Assembly: GCA_021828105.1 (NCBI GenBank)
Contig: JAKATG010000018.1
Location: 1-64,000, forward strand
Source of the DNA: Taklimakanibacter sp021828105
Lineage (GTDB): Bacteria; Pseudomonadota; Alphaproteobacteria; Rhizobiales; Aestuariivirgaceae
Direction of reading: 5' to 3'
DNA: 64,000 nt
Both the position numbers and the translations under genes were made by a program. The stretch's first letter is position 1. Each line of letters opens with the position of its first letter. The notes beneath the pieces were generated by a model. That model did no database searches and was not told the DNA's origin. It saw only the letters and a program-made list of their open reading frames with translations. Shown one piece after another: positions 8,511 through 16,882 of the stretch.

Positions 8511-9394
8511 TGGCCGGTACCGCGACCGTCGACTGCGTGCTCGATGTCAGAGCCGAGCTCGGTGAGTGCCCGCTCTGGTGCGGGCAGGAGAATGCGCTCT
8601 ACTGGGTCGACATCTATTCAGGGCGGCTCAACCGCTTCGATCCGGCGACGGGACAGAACCGCGTCTGGACCTTGCCCGAGCCGATCGGCTCCTTCGCGCT
8701 CGCGACCGACGGTGCCGTTCTCCTGGCGCTCAAATCCGGCCTGTGGCGCTATGATCTCACGACAGAAGAGCGCAAGCCGCTCGCGCAGCCGGAAGCGCAT
8801 CTGCCCAATAATCGATTGAATGACGGCCGCTGCGACCGCCAGGGGCGTTTCTGGATCGGCAGCATGCAGGACCCCGTCGATCCGGCGATGCCCCGGGGCG
8901 CGCTCTATCGCTTCGCTGCCGATCATCGTTGCGTCCCGATGGTGGATGGGCTTTTCGTCGCCAATGGCCTCGCCTTCAGCCCCGACGGGCGCATCCTCTA
9001 TCATTCCGACAGCTTCAAGGCGGTGCGCCGCATCTGGGCCTGGGATCTCGACATCGACGACGGCGTCATCAGCAACCGCCGGGTCTTCGTCGATACGGAA
9101 GGCATGCCGGGACGGCCCGATGGTGGGGCGGTCGACGCCGATGGCTGCTATTGGATGGCCGGCAATGACGGTTGGGAGATCGTGCGCTTCACGCCCTCTG
9201 GCAAGATCGACCGGCGCATCGCCTTGCCGGTCGCCAAGCCCAGCATGCTGGCTTTTGGCGGTCCGCGTCTCGATGTGATCTATGTGACCTCGATTCGGCC
9301 GTCATCCGGTCTGGAAGATCAGCCATTGGCGGGCAGCCTGTTCGCCATTGAGGCGGGCGTCACCGGCCTGCCCGAGCCGCGCTATCGCGGGTGA
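8510..9394 (+). CDS. SMP-30/gluconolactonase/LRE family protein
   Basis: A 294-residue six-bladed beta-propeller of the SMP-30/regucalcin family, metal-dependent lactonases that hydrolyse sugar lactones. The metal-ligand motifs are visible: E in ELGECPLW near residue 17, N and D in NNRLNDGRCD near 100, and the VANGLAFSPDG and YHSDS segments near 150-170. The start overlaps the ATPase stop (TGATGG), so it is the last gene of the importer operon. Its presence suggests that the imported compound is, or is converted to, a lactone or sugar-acid derivative, or that the operon feeds a broader breakdown route with the divergent RraA-like and PLP enzymes. Confidence 0.88.
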   Translation: MAGTATVDCVLDVRAELGECPLWCGQENALYWVDIYSGRLNRFDPATGQNRVWTLPEPIGSFALATDGAVLLALKSGLWRYDLTTEERKPLAQPEAHLPNNRLNDGRCDRQGRFWIGSMQDPVDPAMPRGALYRFAADHRCVPMVDGLFVANGLAFSPDGRILYHSDSFKAVRRIWAWDLDIDDGVISNRRVFVDTEGMPGRPDGGAVDADGCYWMAGNDGWEIVRFTPSGKIDRRIALPVAKPSMLAFGGPRLDVIYVTSIRPSSGLEDQPLAGSLFAIEAGVTGLPEPRYRG

Positions 9395-9430
9395 CCCCGC
9401 GTCTATCGGCCTGGGTAAACCTGGCCTCCG

Positions 9431-10771
9431 TCAGCGCCGGCCGGCGCCCGACACTTGCGACATCTGCTCGCCCGAATGACGGGCGAGGACGCGGCCGGCA
9501 AGATAGAGCGAGCCCGCGATCAGGATGCGAGGGGCGGGCGTGATCTGGGCGGCCTGCTTGAGCGCTTCTTCCAGGCTCCCCGCTGTCTCGGCGCTGATCT
9601 GATGCTGCCGCGCGGTCTCGGCGAGTTCGCCCGCCGGTATGGCATTCTCTTCGTCCGGAATGGTGAGCGTCACCACGCGATGGACGATGCCGGCGAAGGG
9701 CGCGATGAAGTCGGAGGCGGCCTTGCTGTTGAGCATGCCCCAGATGAGGACGAGCGGGCGCGAGACGCGGTCATTGAGCTCGGAGAAAGCGCGCGCCAAG
9801 GCGCGGCCGGCGGAAGGGTTGTGCCCGCCATCGAGCCACAATTCGGAATCTTTCGGGATGAAGGACCACAATGCGCCCGGGCCTAAGCGCTGCATGCGGG
9901 CCGGCCAGGTGGCCGATTTGAGGCCCTGGGCGATGTGGTTTTCCCCGATCCGCCCGTCATCGAGGCTGCGCAGTGCGGCGACCGCGGTGCCGGCATTGTC
10001 GATCTGGTGGCGTCCCGGCAATTGCGGCAAGGGCAGATCGAGGAGCCCGCTTTCATCCTGATAGACGAGCCGGCCATGCTGCTCATAGGCCTGCCAGTCC
10101 TGATTGGCGATGAGGAGCGGCGCCCGCACCCTCTCGGCCGAGCGTTCGATCTCGGCCAGCGCCTCGTCGGGCTGCGGCGCCACGATCGCCGGCACGAAGG
10201 GCTTCAATATGCCGGCCTTCTCATGCGCGATCTCGGTCAGCGTATTGCCGAGATACTGCTGATGGTCGTAGTCGATCGGGGTGATGACGCCGGCCACGGG
10301 CTTCGACACCACATTGGTGGCGTCGAGCCTGCCGCCAAGGCCCACTTCGAGCACGAGATAATCCGCCGGCGAGCGCGCGAAAGCGAGGAAGGCGGCAGCC
10401 GTGGTGATCTCGAAGAAGGTGATCGGCTCGCTTCCATTCGCCTCTTCGCATTCCTCGAGAAGAGAGTTGAGCCTGTCCTCGCCGATGAGCTCGGCGCCCC
10501 CCGGCTTGCCGAGCCGGATGCGCTCGTGGAATTTGACGAGATGCGGCGAGGTATAGCAATGGACCGACAGCCCTGCGGCCTCGATCGCCGCGCGCAAATA
10601 GGCGATGGTCGAGCCCTTGCCATTGGTGCCGGCGACATGGATGACGGGCGGCAGGTTCTCTTGCGGGTCGCCGAGCTTTTTAAGGATCCGCCACATGCGG
10701 TCCAGGCTCAGATCGATGATCTTCGGGTGAAGCGACAGCAGGCGCTTCAGGATGGCATCACTGACGGCCAT
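9431..10771 (-). CDS. folC: bifunctional folylpolyglutamate synthase / dihydrofolate synthase
   Basis: A 446-residue Mur-ligase-family enzyme that adds glutamate to dihydropteroate and to tetrahydrofolates in the cytosol. The ATP loop HVAGTNGKGST lies near residues 45-55, the mobile loop GLGGRLDATNVV near 145-155, and the C-terminal Rossmann domain carries WLDGGHNPSAGRALA. It is the last gene of the trpFBA-accD-folC run, starting four bases after accD stops. Convergent with the SMP-30 gene; the 36-bp gap contains no clear terminator. Confidence 0.96.
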   Translation of the reverse strand: MAVSDAILKRLLSLHPKIIDLSLDRMWRILKKLGDPQENLPPVIHVAGTNGKGSTIAYLRAAIEAAGLSVHCYTSPHLVKFHERIRLGKPGGAELIGEDRLNSLLEECEEANGSEPITFFEITTAAAFLAFARSPADYLVLEVGLGGRLDATNVVSKPVAGVITPIDYDHQQYLGNTLTEIAHEKAGILKPFVPAIVAPQPDEALAEIERSAERVRAPLLIANQDWQAYEQHGRLVYQDESGLLDLPLPQLPGRHQIDNAGTAVAALRSLDDGRIGENHIAQGLKSATWPARMQRLGPGALWSFIPKDSELWLDGGHNPSAGRALARAFSELNDRVSRPLVLIWGMLNSKAASDFIAPFAGIVHRVVTLTIPDEENAIPAGELAETARQHQISAETAGSLEEALKQAAQITPAPRILIAGSLYLAGRVLARHSGEQMSQVSGAGRR

Positions 10772-10775
10772 GGAA

Positions 10776-11705
10776 TCAGCTGGTTGCAGGGACGAGCGCC
10801 GTGCCGCCGCCGTCGCCGTTCGCCTCGCCGTTGACGCTGTTCTTGAGGAAAGGCGGCGCCTTGGTGAGGAGCCGCGCCACGCGGCTCACCGTGTCGCGCA
10901 GCTGATGGCGATGCACCACCATGTCGACCATGCCGTGATCCTGCAGATATTCGGCACGCTGGAAGCCCTCGGGCAGCTTCTCGCGTATCGTCTGCTCGAT
11001 GACGCGGGGACCGGCGAAACCGATGAGTGCCCCGGGCTCGGCGATATGGACATCGCCCAGCATGGCATAGGAGGCGGTGACGCCGCCGGTCGTGGGATGG
11101 GTCAAGACCACGATATAGGGCAGCTTCTCCTCGCGCAGCTCCCTGACCGCGATGGTGGTGCGCGGCAATTGCATGAGCGAGAGGATGCCTTCCTGCATGC
11201 GCGCCCCGCCGGATGAGGCAAAGAGCACATAAGGCGTCTTCTTCTCGAGCGCTGAGCGCATCGAGGTGATGAGGCCTTCGCCCGCCGCCATGCCGAGCGA
11301 TCCGCCCATGAAGGAGAAGTCCTGCACCGTCATGACGATCGGCAGCCCGTCGAGCGTGCCGGAGCCGGAAAGGACCGCATCCTCGGCCCCCGTCTTCTGC
11401 TTGGCTTCTTTCAACCGGTCGGTATAGCGCCGCTCGTCGCGGAACTTCAACGGATCGAGCGGCACCTGCGGCAGGGCGATCGGCTCATAGCTGCCGCCGT
11501 CGAACATGGCTTTGAGCCGGACATCGGGCGCCATGCGCATGTGATAGCCCGATCCCGGGATGACGAACTGGTTATTCTCGAGATCGCGATAGAAGACCAT
11601 TTGCCCCGTCTCGGGACATTTGACCCACATATTCTCCGGCGTCTCGCGCTTGGAGCCGAGCAGGCCCCTGATCTTGGGACGGACGAAATTCTTGATCCAG
11701 TTCAT
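10776..11705 (-). CDS. accD: acetyl-CoA carboxylase carboxyltransferase beta subunit
   Basis: A 309-residue crotonase-fold subunit that, with AccA, transfers the carboxyl group from carboxybiotin to acetyl-CoA to give malonyl-CoA for fatty acid synthesis. The core SGGARMQEG and LTHPTTGGVTASYAMLGD segments are intact. In E. coli AccD four cysteines form an N-terminal zinc ribbon; here the equivalent region reads KCPETGQMVFYRDLENNQF then VIPGSGYHMRM, so only one cysteine remains. The same loss is, as I recall, standard in rhizobial AccD, so it is a lineage trait and not a lesion. Gaps of four bases to trpA and folC point to one operon. Confidence 0.97.
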   Translation of the reverse strand: MNWIKNFVRPKIRGLLGSKRETPENMWVKCPETGQMVFYRDLENNQFVIPGSGYHMRMAPDVRLKAMFDGGSYEPIALPQVPLDPLKFRDERRYTDRLKEAKQKTGAEDAVLSGSGTLDGLPIVMTVQDFSFMGGSLGMAAGEGLITSMRSALEKKTPYVLFASSGGARMQEGILSLMQLPRTTIAVRELREEKLPYIVVLTHPTTGGVTASYAMLGDVHIAEPGALIGFAGPRVIEQTIREKLPEGFQRAEYLQDHGMVDMVVHRHQLRDTVSRVARLLTKAPPFLKNSVNGEANGDGGGTALVPATS

Positions 11706-11709
11706 CTGG

Positions 11710-12528
11710 TCACCTCCGCACGCCCTGGGCGATCTCGCTCACCAGGGCATGCACGGCTTTCACGGTTTGGGGCGTCGGCTTGCCGGCGCTGTCGAGATTG
11801 TTCTTGACCGCATTGACGAGGGCCGAGCCCACCACGACGCCATCGGCGCTTTTGGCGATGCTGCGCGCCTGCTCGGCGGTCTTGACGCCGAAGCCGACGG
11901 CGATCGGCAGTTGCGTGTGGCCCTTGAGGCGGATGACGTTCTGCTCGACGCTCTTGAGATCGGGCGCCTTGGTGCCGGTGATGCCGAGCACCGAGACATA
12001 ATAGACGAAGCCCGAAGTATTCTTGAGCACCGCCGGCGCCCTTTTGTCGTCGGTCGTCGGCGTGGCGAGGCGAATGAAATTGAGACCGGCCTTGATGGTC
12101 GGCAGGCACAATTCATCGTCCTCTTCGGGGGGCAGGTCGACGATGATGAGGCCGTCGATGCCCGCCGCCTTGGCGTCCTTGAGGAAGCGCTCGACGCCAT
12201 AGATATAGATCGGATTGTAGTAGCCCATGAGTACGATGGGGGTCTGATCATCACCGGTGCGGAAGTCGCGCACCAGGCTCAGCGTCTTGATGAGCGTCTG
12301 CCCGGCCTTCAAGGCGCGCAAGCCCGCTTCCTGGATCGCCGGGCCGTCGGCCATGGGATCGGTGAAGGGCATGCCGAATTCGATGATATCGGCGCCGGCC
12401 TTGGGTAGGCCTTTGATGATCTGAAGCGAAGTCTCGTAATCGGGATCGCCCGCCGTCACGAAGGTGACGAGGGCGGCGCGGTTTTGGCGCTTCAGGTCGG
12501 CGAAGCGCTTGTCGATGCGTGTCGTCAC
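11710..12528 (-). CDS. trpA: tryptophan synthase alpha chain
   Basis: A 272-residue TIM barrel that cleaves indole-3-glycerol phosphate to indole and glyceraldehyde-3-phosphate. Catalytic E50 (in IIEFGMPF) and D61 (in DPMADGPA) are present. The start is GTG at 12528, inside the trpB stop (GTGA overlap, 12525-12528); an upstream extension read from the same frame is trpB in another frame. Indole is channelled to the TrpB partner encoded just before. Confidence 0.96.
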   Translation of the reverse strand: MTTRIDKRFADLKRQNRAALVTFVTAGDPDYETSLQIIKGLPKAGADIIEFGMPFTDPMADGPAIQEAGLRALKAGQTLIKTLSLVRDFRTGDDQTPIVLMGYYNPIYIYGVERFLKDAKAAGIDGLIIVDLPPEEDDELCLPTIKAGLNFIRLATPTTDDKRAPAVLKNTSGFVYYVSVLGITGTKAPDLKSVEQNVIRLKGHTQLPIAVGFGVKTAEQARSIAKSADGVVVGSALVNAVKNNLDSAGKPTPQTVKAVHALVSEIAQGVRR

Positions 12529-13742
12529 AGTTTCACCCCGAGATGATCGGCGACCGTGAAGATATCCTTGTCGCCGCGTCCCGACATGCAGATGACCATC
12601 AGATGGTCTTTCGGCTTCTCGGGCGCGATCTTCATCGCATGAGCGAGCGCATGCGAGGGCTCGAGCGCCGGGATGATGCCTTCGAGCTGGCAGCACAATT
12701 GGAAGGCTTCGAGCGCTTCCTTGTCGGTCGCCGACACATAGGTGACGCGCTTCAAGTCGTTGAGCCAGGCATGCTCGGGGCCGATGCCGGGGTAATCGAG
12801 ACCGGCCGAGATCGAATGCGCCTCGGTGATCTGGCCGTCGTCATCCATCAATATGTAGGTGCGGTTGCCATGCAATACGCCGGGCCTGCCGCCGGTGATC
12901 GAGGCGGCATGCTTGCCGGATGCCAAGCCGCTGCCCGCCGCTTCGACGCCATAGATCTCGACCCCCGTGTCGTCGAGGAAGGGATGGAACAGGCCCATGG
13001 CATTGGAGCCGCCGCCGATCGCCGCGACGAGCGATGAAGGCAGGCGGCCTTCGCGCTGAAGCATCTGCTTCTTCGTCTCATTACCGATGACGCATTGGAA
13101 GTCGCGGACCATTTCGGGATAGGGATGTGGTCCCGCCACCGTGCCGATGCAATAGAACGTGTCCTCGACATTGGCGACCCAGTCGCGCAAGGCCTCGTTG
13201 AGCGCATCCTTGAGCGTGCGCGAGCCGGAAAGGGCCGGCACCACTTCGGCGCCCAGGAGCTTCATGCGGAACACATTGGGCTTCTGCCGCTCGATATCGA
13301 CCTCGCCCATATAGACGATGCATTTGAGGCCGAAGCGCGCGCAGGCGGTCGCCGTCGCGACGCCATGCTGGCCGGCCCCCGTCTCGGCGATGATGCGGGT
13401 CTTGCCCATGCGCCGCGCCAGCAGGATCTGGCCCATCACGTTGTTGATCTTATGCGCGCCGGTGTGGTTGAGCTCCTCGCGCTTGAAATAGATCTTGGCG
13501 CCGCCCAGATGCTCGGTCAGCCTCTCGGCGAAATAGAGCGGGCTCGGCCGTCCGACATAATGCTCCAGAAAGCCGTCGAGCTCGGCCTGGAAGGACGGGT
13601 CGGCCTTGGCTTCCTCATAGGCCTTCTCGAGGTCGAGGATGAGCGGCATGAGGGTTTCGGCGACGAAGCGGCCGCCATAGATGCCGAACAGTCCTTTTTC
13701 ATCGGGACCAGTGCGATAGGAATTGGGCTGGATGACGTTCAT
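12525..13742 (-). CDS. trpB: tryptophan synthase beta chain
   Basis: A 405-residue PLP enzyme that condenses indole with serine to form tryptophan. The PLP lysine is K98 in HTGAHKINN, the phosphate-binding GGGSNAMG loop lies near residue 245, and SAGLDYPGIGPEHAW is conserved near 305. The length is normal. It starts nine bases after trpF stops and overlaps trpA by four bases, so the three are translationally linked. Confidence 0.97.
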   Translation of the reverse strand: MNVIQPNSYRTGPDEKGLFGIYGGRFVAETLMPLILDLEKAYEEAKADPSFQAELDGFLEHYVGRPSPLYFAERLTEHLGGAKIYFKREELNHTGAHKINNVMGQILLARRMGKTRIIAETGAGQHGVATATACARFGLKCIVYMGEVDIERQKPNVFRMKLLGAEVVPALSGSRTLKDALNEALRDWVANVEDTFYCIGTVAGPHPYPEMVRDFQCVIGNETKKQMLQREGRLPSSLVAAIGGGSNAMGLFHPFLDDTGVEIYGVEAAGSGLASGKHAASITGGRPGVLHGNRTYILMDDDGQITEAHSISAGLDYPGIGPEHAWLNDLKRVTYVSATDKEALEAFQLCCQLEGIIPALEPSHALAHAMKIAPEKPKDHLMVICMSGRGDKDIFTVADHLGVKL

Positions 13743-13751
13743 GGGCTTTAT

Positions 13752-14402
13752 CTAGCGAGCCGCCTTGGCCGCCGCAATGAATTCCCGGATCAAGGCTATA
13801 TCTTTGATTCCAGGCGATTTTTCGACACCCGAGGACACGTCCACAATGGGCGCGCCGGTGACCCTGATCGCCTCGGCCACATTGCCGGGGTTGAGGCCGC
13901 CTGCGAGGAGAAAGCTCCGGGCGGCATTGCCCTGCCCGAGAAGCTTCCAGTCGAAGGCGATGCCGTTGCCGCCGGGCAGCGCGCCTTTCAGCGTTTCCGG
14001 CGCCTTGGCGTCATAGAGAATGAGGGCGGCTACCCCGTCAAATTCTCGGGCTTGCACGACATCCTCCAGGGTCTTGACCTTGATTGCCTTGATCACCGGC
14101 TTGCCGCTCCGCCTGCCGATCTCGGCGATGCGCTCGGGCGTTTCGCTGCCTTGCGCCTGGAAGAAATCGGGATCGACAACTCGCGCGATTTCATCGATCA
14201 GGCTGTCCTCGGCATCGACGATGAGGGTCACGATGCGGGCGCGGCCTCGGGCGAGCTTTGCCAGCTCCCCGGCCCTCGGCGGCGACACGTAGCGCGGGCT
14301 CTTGGGATAGAAGTTGAAGCCGATGAAATCGGCGCCGCCATCGAGGGCCGCCATCACGGTCTCGGGCGTCGACAGGCCACAGATTTTGACATCGACGGAC
14401 AT
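13752..14402 (-). CDS. trpF: phosphoribosylanthranilate isomerase
   Basis: A 216-residue TIM barrel catalysing the Amadori rearrangement in tryptophan synthesis. The N-terminal VKICGLS carries the catalytic cysteine (C8), and SSGVEKSPGIKD near the C-terminus is the phosphate-binding motif. The ATG at 14402 is used because family homology starts there; an in-frame upstream extension (MGYNKPDS...) looks untranslated. It is the first gene of the trpFBA-accD-folC run. In related genomes lapA usually lies directly upstream; here four accessory genes separate them. Confidence 0.95.
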   Translation of the reverse strand: MSVDVKICGLSTPETVMAALDGGADFIGFNFYPKSPRYVSPPRAGELAKLARGRARIVTLIVDAEDSLIDEIARVVDPDFFQAQGSETPERIAEIGRRSGKPVIKAIKVKTLEDVVQAREFDGVAALILYDAKAPETLKGALPGGNGIAFDWKLLGQGNAARSFLLAGGLNPGNVAEAIRVTGAPIVDVSSGVEKSPGIKDIALIREFIAAAKAAR

Positions 14403-14501
14403 GGCCGGGGTTCTAGCACGGGGCGCCCGGCGGGAGTCAGGTTTATTGTACCCCACGGCGCGGCATTTGCCGGGCGCCGGGTGACGACCCGGCCGCCATC
14501 G

Positions 14502-14834
14502 CTATTCGGACTTCTTGATCACGCAAGTACTTCCACCACCTTGGCGGCACGAGCGCAACGCGGCCGCCTCGGCAGCTCCTTTCGATGGCGCACTCCATGC
14601 CGAGCCGCAACTTTGTGTCATGGAGGACGAAAACGCATTTGATACCGCAAAGGCCCTGTGCCTGGGCTTCTTCTCATATTGCCGCAGCAGCTTCTTGCAT
14701 TCCTGGTTCCAGCTCGGAAGCGTCTGCGCCAGGCTTGGCTCGATGGGTAGCGCAACGAACAGGAGTCCGAGGCCCATGCCCAGTGCGGCGCCGGCCGCGC
14801 CTGATCGACTCAGATTTCGCCGTCGTGATGTCAT
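14502..14834 (-). CDS. small secreted protein of unknown function
   Basis: A 110-residue protein with an N-terminal signal sequence: RRR near the start, a hydrophobic run AAGAALGMGLGLLFVALPI, and likely cleavage after SLAQ near residue 37. The mature part has four cysteines (in NQECKK, QSCGS, RSCRQ and STCVIK), enough for two disulfides, and an A-A-A-L-R-S-C-R-Q-G-G-G segment like the C-terminal part of small periplasmic proteins with a DUF4189-like pattern. I do not recognise a function. The ATG at 14834 has AAGGG eight or nine bases upstream. It lies between pyrF and trpF on the same strand. Confidence 0.7.
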   Translation of the reverse strand: MTSRRRNLSRSGAAGAALGMGLGLLFVALPIEPSLAQTLPSWNQECKKLLRQYEKKPRHRAFAVSNAFSSSMTQSCGSAWSAPSKGAAEAAALRSCRQGGGSTCVIKKSE

Positions 14835-15148
14835 GGATGATGCCCTTTTGTGCGTGGGATTTGTCGGCTCGCCTGGACAGGCCAGCGGCCGCCATGGCAA
14901 GCATGAACGCTAACACCAATAAAATTGGGCAAGTTTTGATAGGCCGTCTATGCTCGGGGAGATACCGGGATCAGGTCCTCAGGCCTGAAGCCCTCGGTGC
15001 ATGATCCGGAACCATCCCCTCTCTTGGAGGGAAGATTACCTAAAGTCGAGTTCGTCGGATAGGGGGTCTCAGCCGCTGCCGCCGAAACCCTGTTCGGAGC
15101 GGACGCGATATAACGCCCAGCGAATACCAGGCAGCCTTCGATCACTCC
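14835..15148 (-). other. 314-bp gap with possible structured RNA
   Basis: No recognised gene. The minus strand can fold: GGATCA/TGATCC arms at 14968-14973 and 15002-15007 enclose a smaller CTTCA/TGAGG hairpin, and a second stem-loop CCCTC/GAGGG lies near 15016-15032. A frame at 14948-15145 (65 codons, GTG start, ending RPEDLIPVSPRA) covers the same bases but has no spaced ribosome site. It could be an untranslated leader of the small secreted gene, a small RNA, or nothing. Confidence 0.3.
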
Positions 15149-15862
15149 TTACCTGTCCGCTTCCTGCCGCATGAGCGTTGCAGCAATCGCGCGCGCCGCT
15201 TGGGCGGGATCGGCCGCACCGGTGATAGGTCGGCCGATGACCAATATGTCGGCGCCGTCATCGAGCGCGGCGCGCGGTGTCGCAATGCGTTTCTGGTCCT
15301 GCACCTCCGCATCGGCGGGGCGGATGCCGGGAACGACGGTAAGGAAGTCGCGTGTCGTTGCCGCCTTGACTTCGCGCACATCCTGCGGGCTGCAGACGAC
15401 GCCGGCGAGGCCCGCCGCGCGTGCGAGTTTCGCGAGCGCCGCGGCATGGTCGCGGCCGCTGCGATCGACGGCAAATCCCGCCTGGTGGATATCGGCGTCG
15501 GAAAGGCTGGTCAGGATGGTGACGGCGATGAGGAGCGAGCGGCCGTCGACCGCTTCCGCCGCCGCCCGAAGCATATCGGCACCGCCGGTCGCATGCACAT
15601 TGATGATCGCCGGCCTTGGCTCGAGCCGCATCAGCGAGCGCAGGCCCGCGGCGACCGTATTGGGAATGTCGTGGAGCTTGAGGTCGAGGAAGATCGGCAA
15701 GCCTTCCTTGGCGACCGTCTCATAGCCCTCAGGGCCATTGGCATAGAAGAATTCCATGCCGAGCTTGGCATAGCCGACATGGGGCTTGAGGTCGCGGGCA
15801 AGTTCGGCGGCGCGCGCGACGTCGGGTGTGTCGAGGGCGACGCAAATCGGGTTCTGGATCAT
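15149..15862 (-). CDS. pyrF: orotidine 5'-phosphate decarboxylase
   Basis: A 237-residue TIM barrel catalysing the last step of UMP synthesis. The signature DLKLHDIPNTV holds the charged catalytic network (D60, K62, D65), and VVPGIRPA and GRPITGAADPA bind the phosphate. The start ATG at 15862 begins the family homology; a longer in-frame extension to 15967 overlaps the neighbouring gene and is rejected. The length is standard for the short prokaryotic type. Confidence 0.96.
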   Translation of the reverse strand: MIQNPICVALDTPDVARAAELARDLKPHVGYAKLGMEFFYANGPEGYETVAKEGLPIFLDLKLHDIPNTVAAGLRSLMRLEPRPAIINVHATGGADMLRAAAEAVDGRSLLIAVTILTSLSDADIHQAGFAVDRSGRDHAAALAKLARAAGLAGVVCSPQDVREVKAATTRDFLTVVPGIRPADAEVQDQKRIATPRAALDDGADILVIGRPITGAADPAQAARAIAATLMRQEADR

Positions 15863-15959
15863 GGCCGGGCCCCTTACTCCGAAACGGGGGGAGGTGCAAA
15901 TCGGGATGAACACAGGGCCCGTCGCGACGACGAAGTGCTCGGTGGGTCGTGCCTGCCTC

Positions 15960-16763
15960 TCACTCACGGATGGTCTGCGTCACCCATTCGAGCTTTTGCT
16001 TGGTCCGCATAAGAACATCGGGAAACACTTTCCGGACTTGCTTCTTGGACATGCCAGGCTTGATGGCCGGATCATAAAGCATGTTGGCGATATAGAGATC
16101 GAGTAGCGGTATCTGCGCAAAATAACTGGTGTCGCTCATCAACGTCTTTGTCGATGCACGGCTGTCATTGATCGGACCTAGTGCCTGTATGAATTCCTCA
16201 AAGGCGCATTCCGTGTGGTTCTGGCTGTTCGTCAAGGCGAACAGGATGGTGGAACGTCGAATGCGGGAGCTGCTGCCGTAGTAATCGAGAAACACCGTAC
16301 AGGGCAGACCCTTCATGAATCTGAGCTGCTCTCGCGATATGTCCTTGCCCCAAATTTCCTTCGCTTTCTTCGCCATTGCATTGTTGTCGGCAACCAGAAA
16401 AATGCGAATATCGGCGTTACCCAGCTTGTCAGCGGCGCTCAGGGGGACTGCAGGCATGATGAAAGTCAGGCTTTCGAGCATCATCTCCAGGGGCGTTATC
16501 AGCGCCTTGCCGTCGCTCTGCACAAAATATTTGATCGGCCTGGTGTATTTGCGAACGGTCCCGGAACGCAGCTTGCCGACTGTCGGATCTTCCGATCCGA
16601 AGACGGTGTCGTAGAAAACCTCAGCGATTTCGGCGTCAGTCAGCTGCTGATATCTGACCAGATTCTTCAAGGCAGCTGCGCCAGCAACAGCTGGCGACCA
16701 CAGCATCAGAAGCAATGCGAGCCCGACAACTCGGCCACAGCCGGCCATGGCAGCTAGTTTCAT
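15960..16763 (-). CDS. secreted DUF2927-type protein
   Basis: A 267-residue exported protein. After MKLAAMAGCGRVVGLALLLMLW a signal peptide ends near VAGA (about residue 30). The C-X-F-E-E-F-X-Q-A-L-G-P-X-N-D-S segment near residue 200 is the DUF2927 signature as I remember it. DUF2927 proteins are periplasmic or surface proteins of unknown function, some with a metalloprotease-like layout, but no HExxH is seen here. The ATG at 16763 is preferred because GGGA lies six bases upstream; another ATG sits six bases earlier. The base composition is lower in GC than flanking genes, which suggests separate acquisition. Confidence 0.7.
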   Translation of the reverse strand: MKLAAMAGCGRVVGLALLLMLWSPAVAGAAALKNLVRYQQLTDAEIAEVFYDTVFGSEDPTVGKLRSGTVRKYTRPIKYFVQSDGKALITPLEMMLESLTFIMPAVPLSAADKLGNADIRIFLVADNNAMAKKAKEIWGKDISREQLRFMKGLPCTVFLDYYGSSSRIRRSTILFALTNSQNHTECAFEEFIQALGPINDSRASTKTLMSDTSYFAQIPLLDLYIANMLYDPAIKPGMSKKQVRKVFPDVLMRTKQKLEWVTQTIRE

Positions 16764-16882
16764 GCGCATTCCCGGGAAAATGACCGAGGCAGATCCTGGA
16801 AGCGACATGGTACCTGCCCGTGGGGCAACTGGCAATCTTGTCAGCGTCTCTGCCCGGATCGCATCGGCAAACCGAGAAGCCC

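Noticed and set aside
15010..15075. Possible TPP riboswitch on the minus strand (GGCTGAGA, then GAAC and GGTAAT)
   Set aside because: The rest of the thi-box consensus and pairing is missing, and no thiamine gene follows.
14948..15145. 65-codon minus-strand frame as a gene
   Set aside because: GTG start directly abutting its only SD-like bases and overlap with foldable sequence; kept only as an observation.
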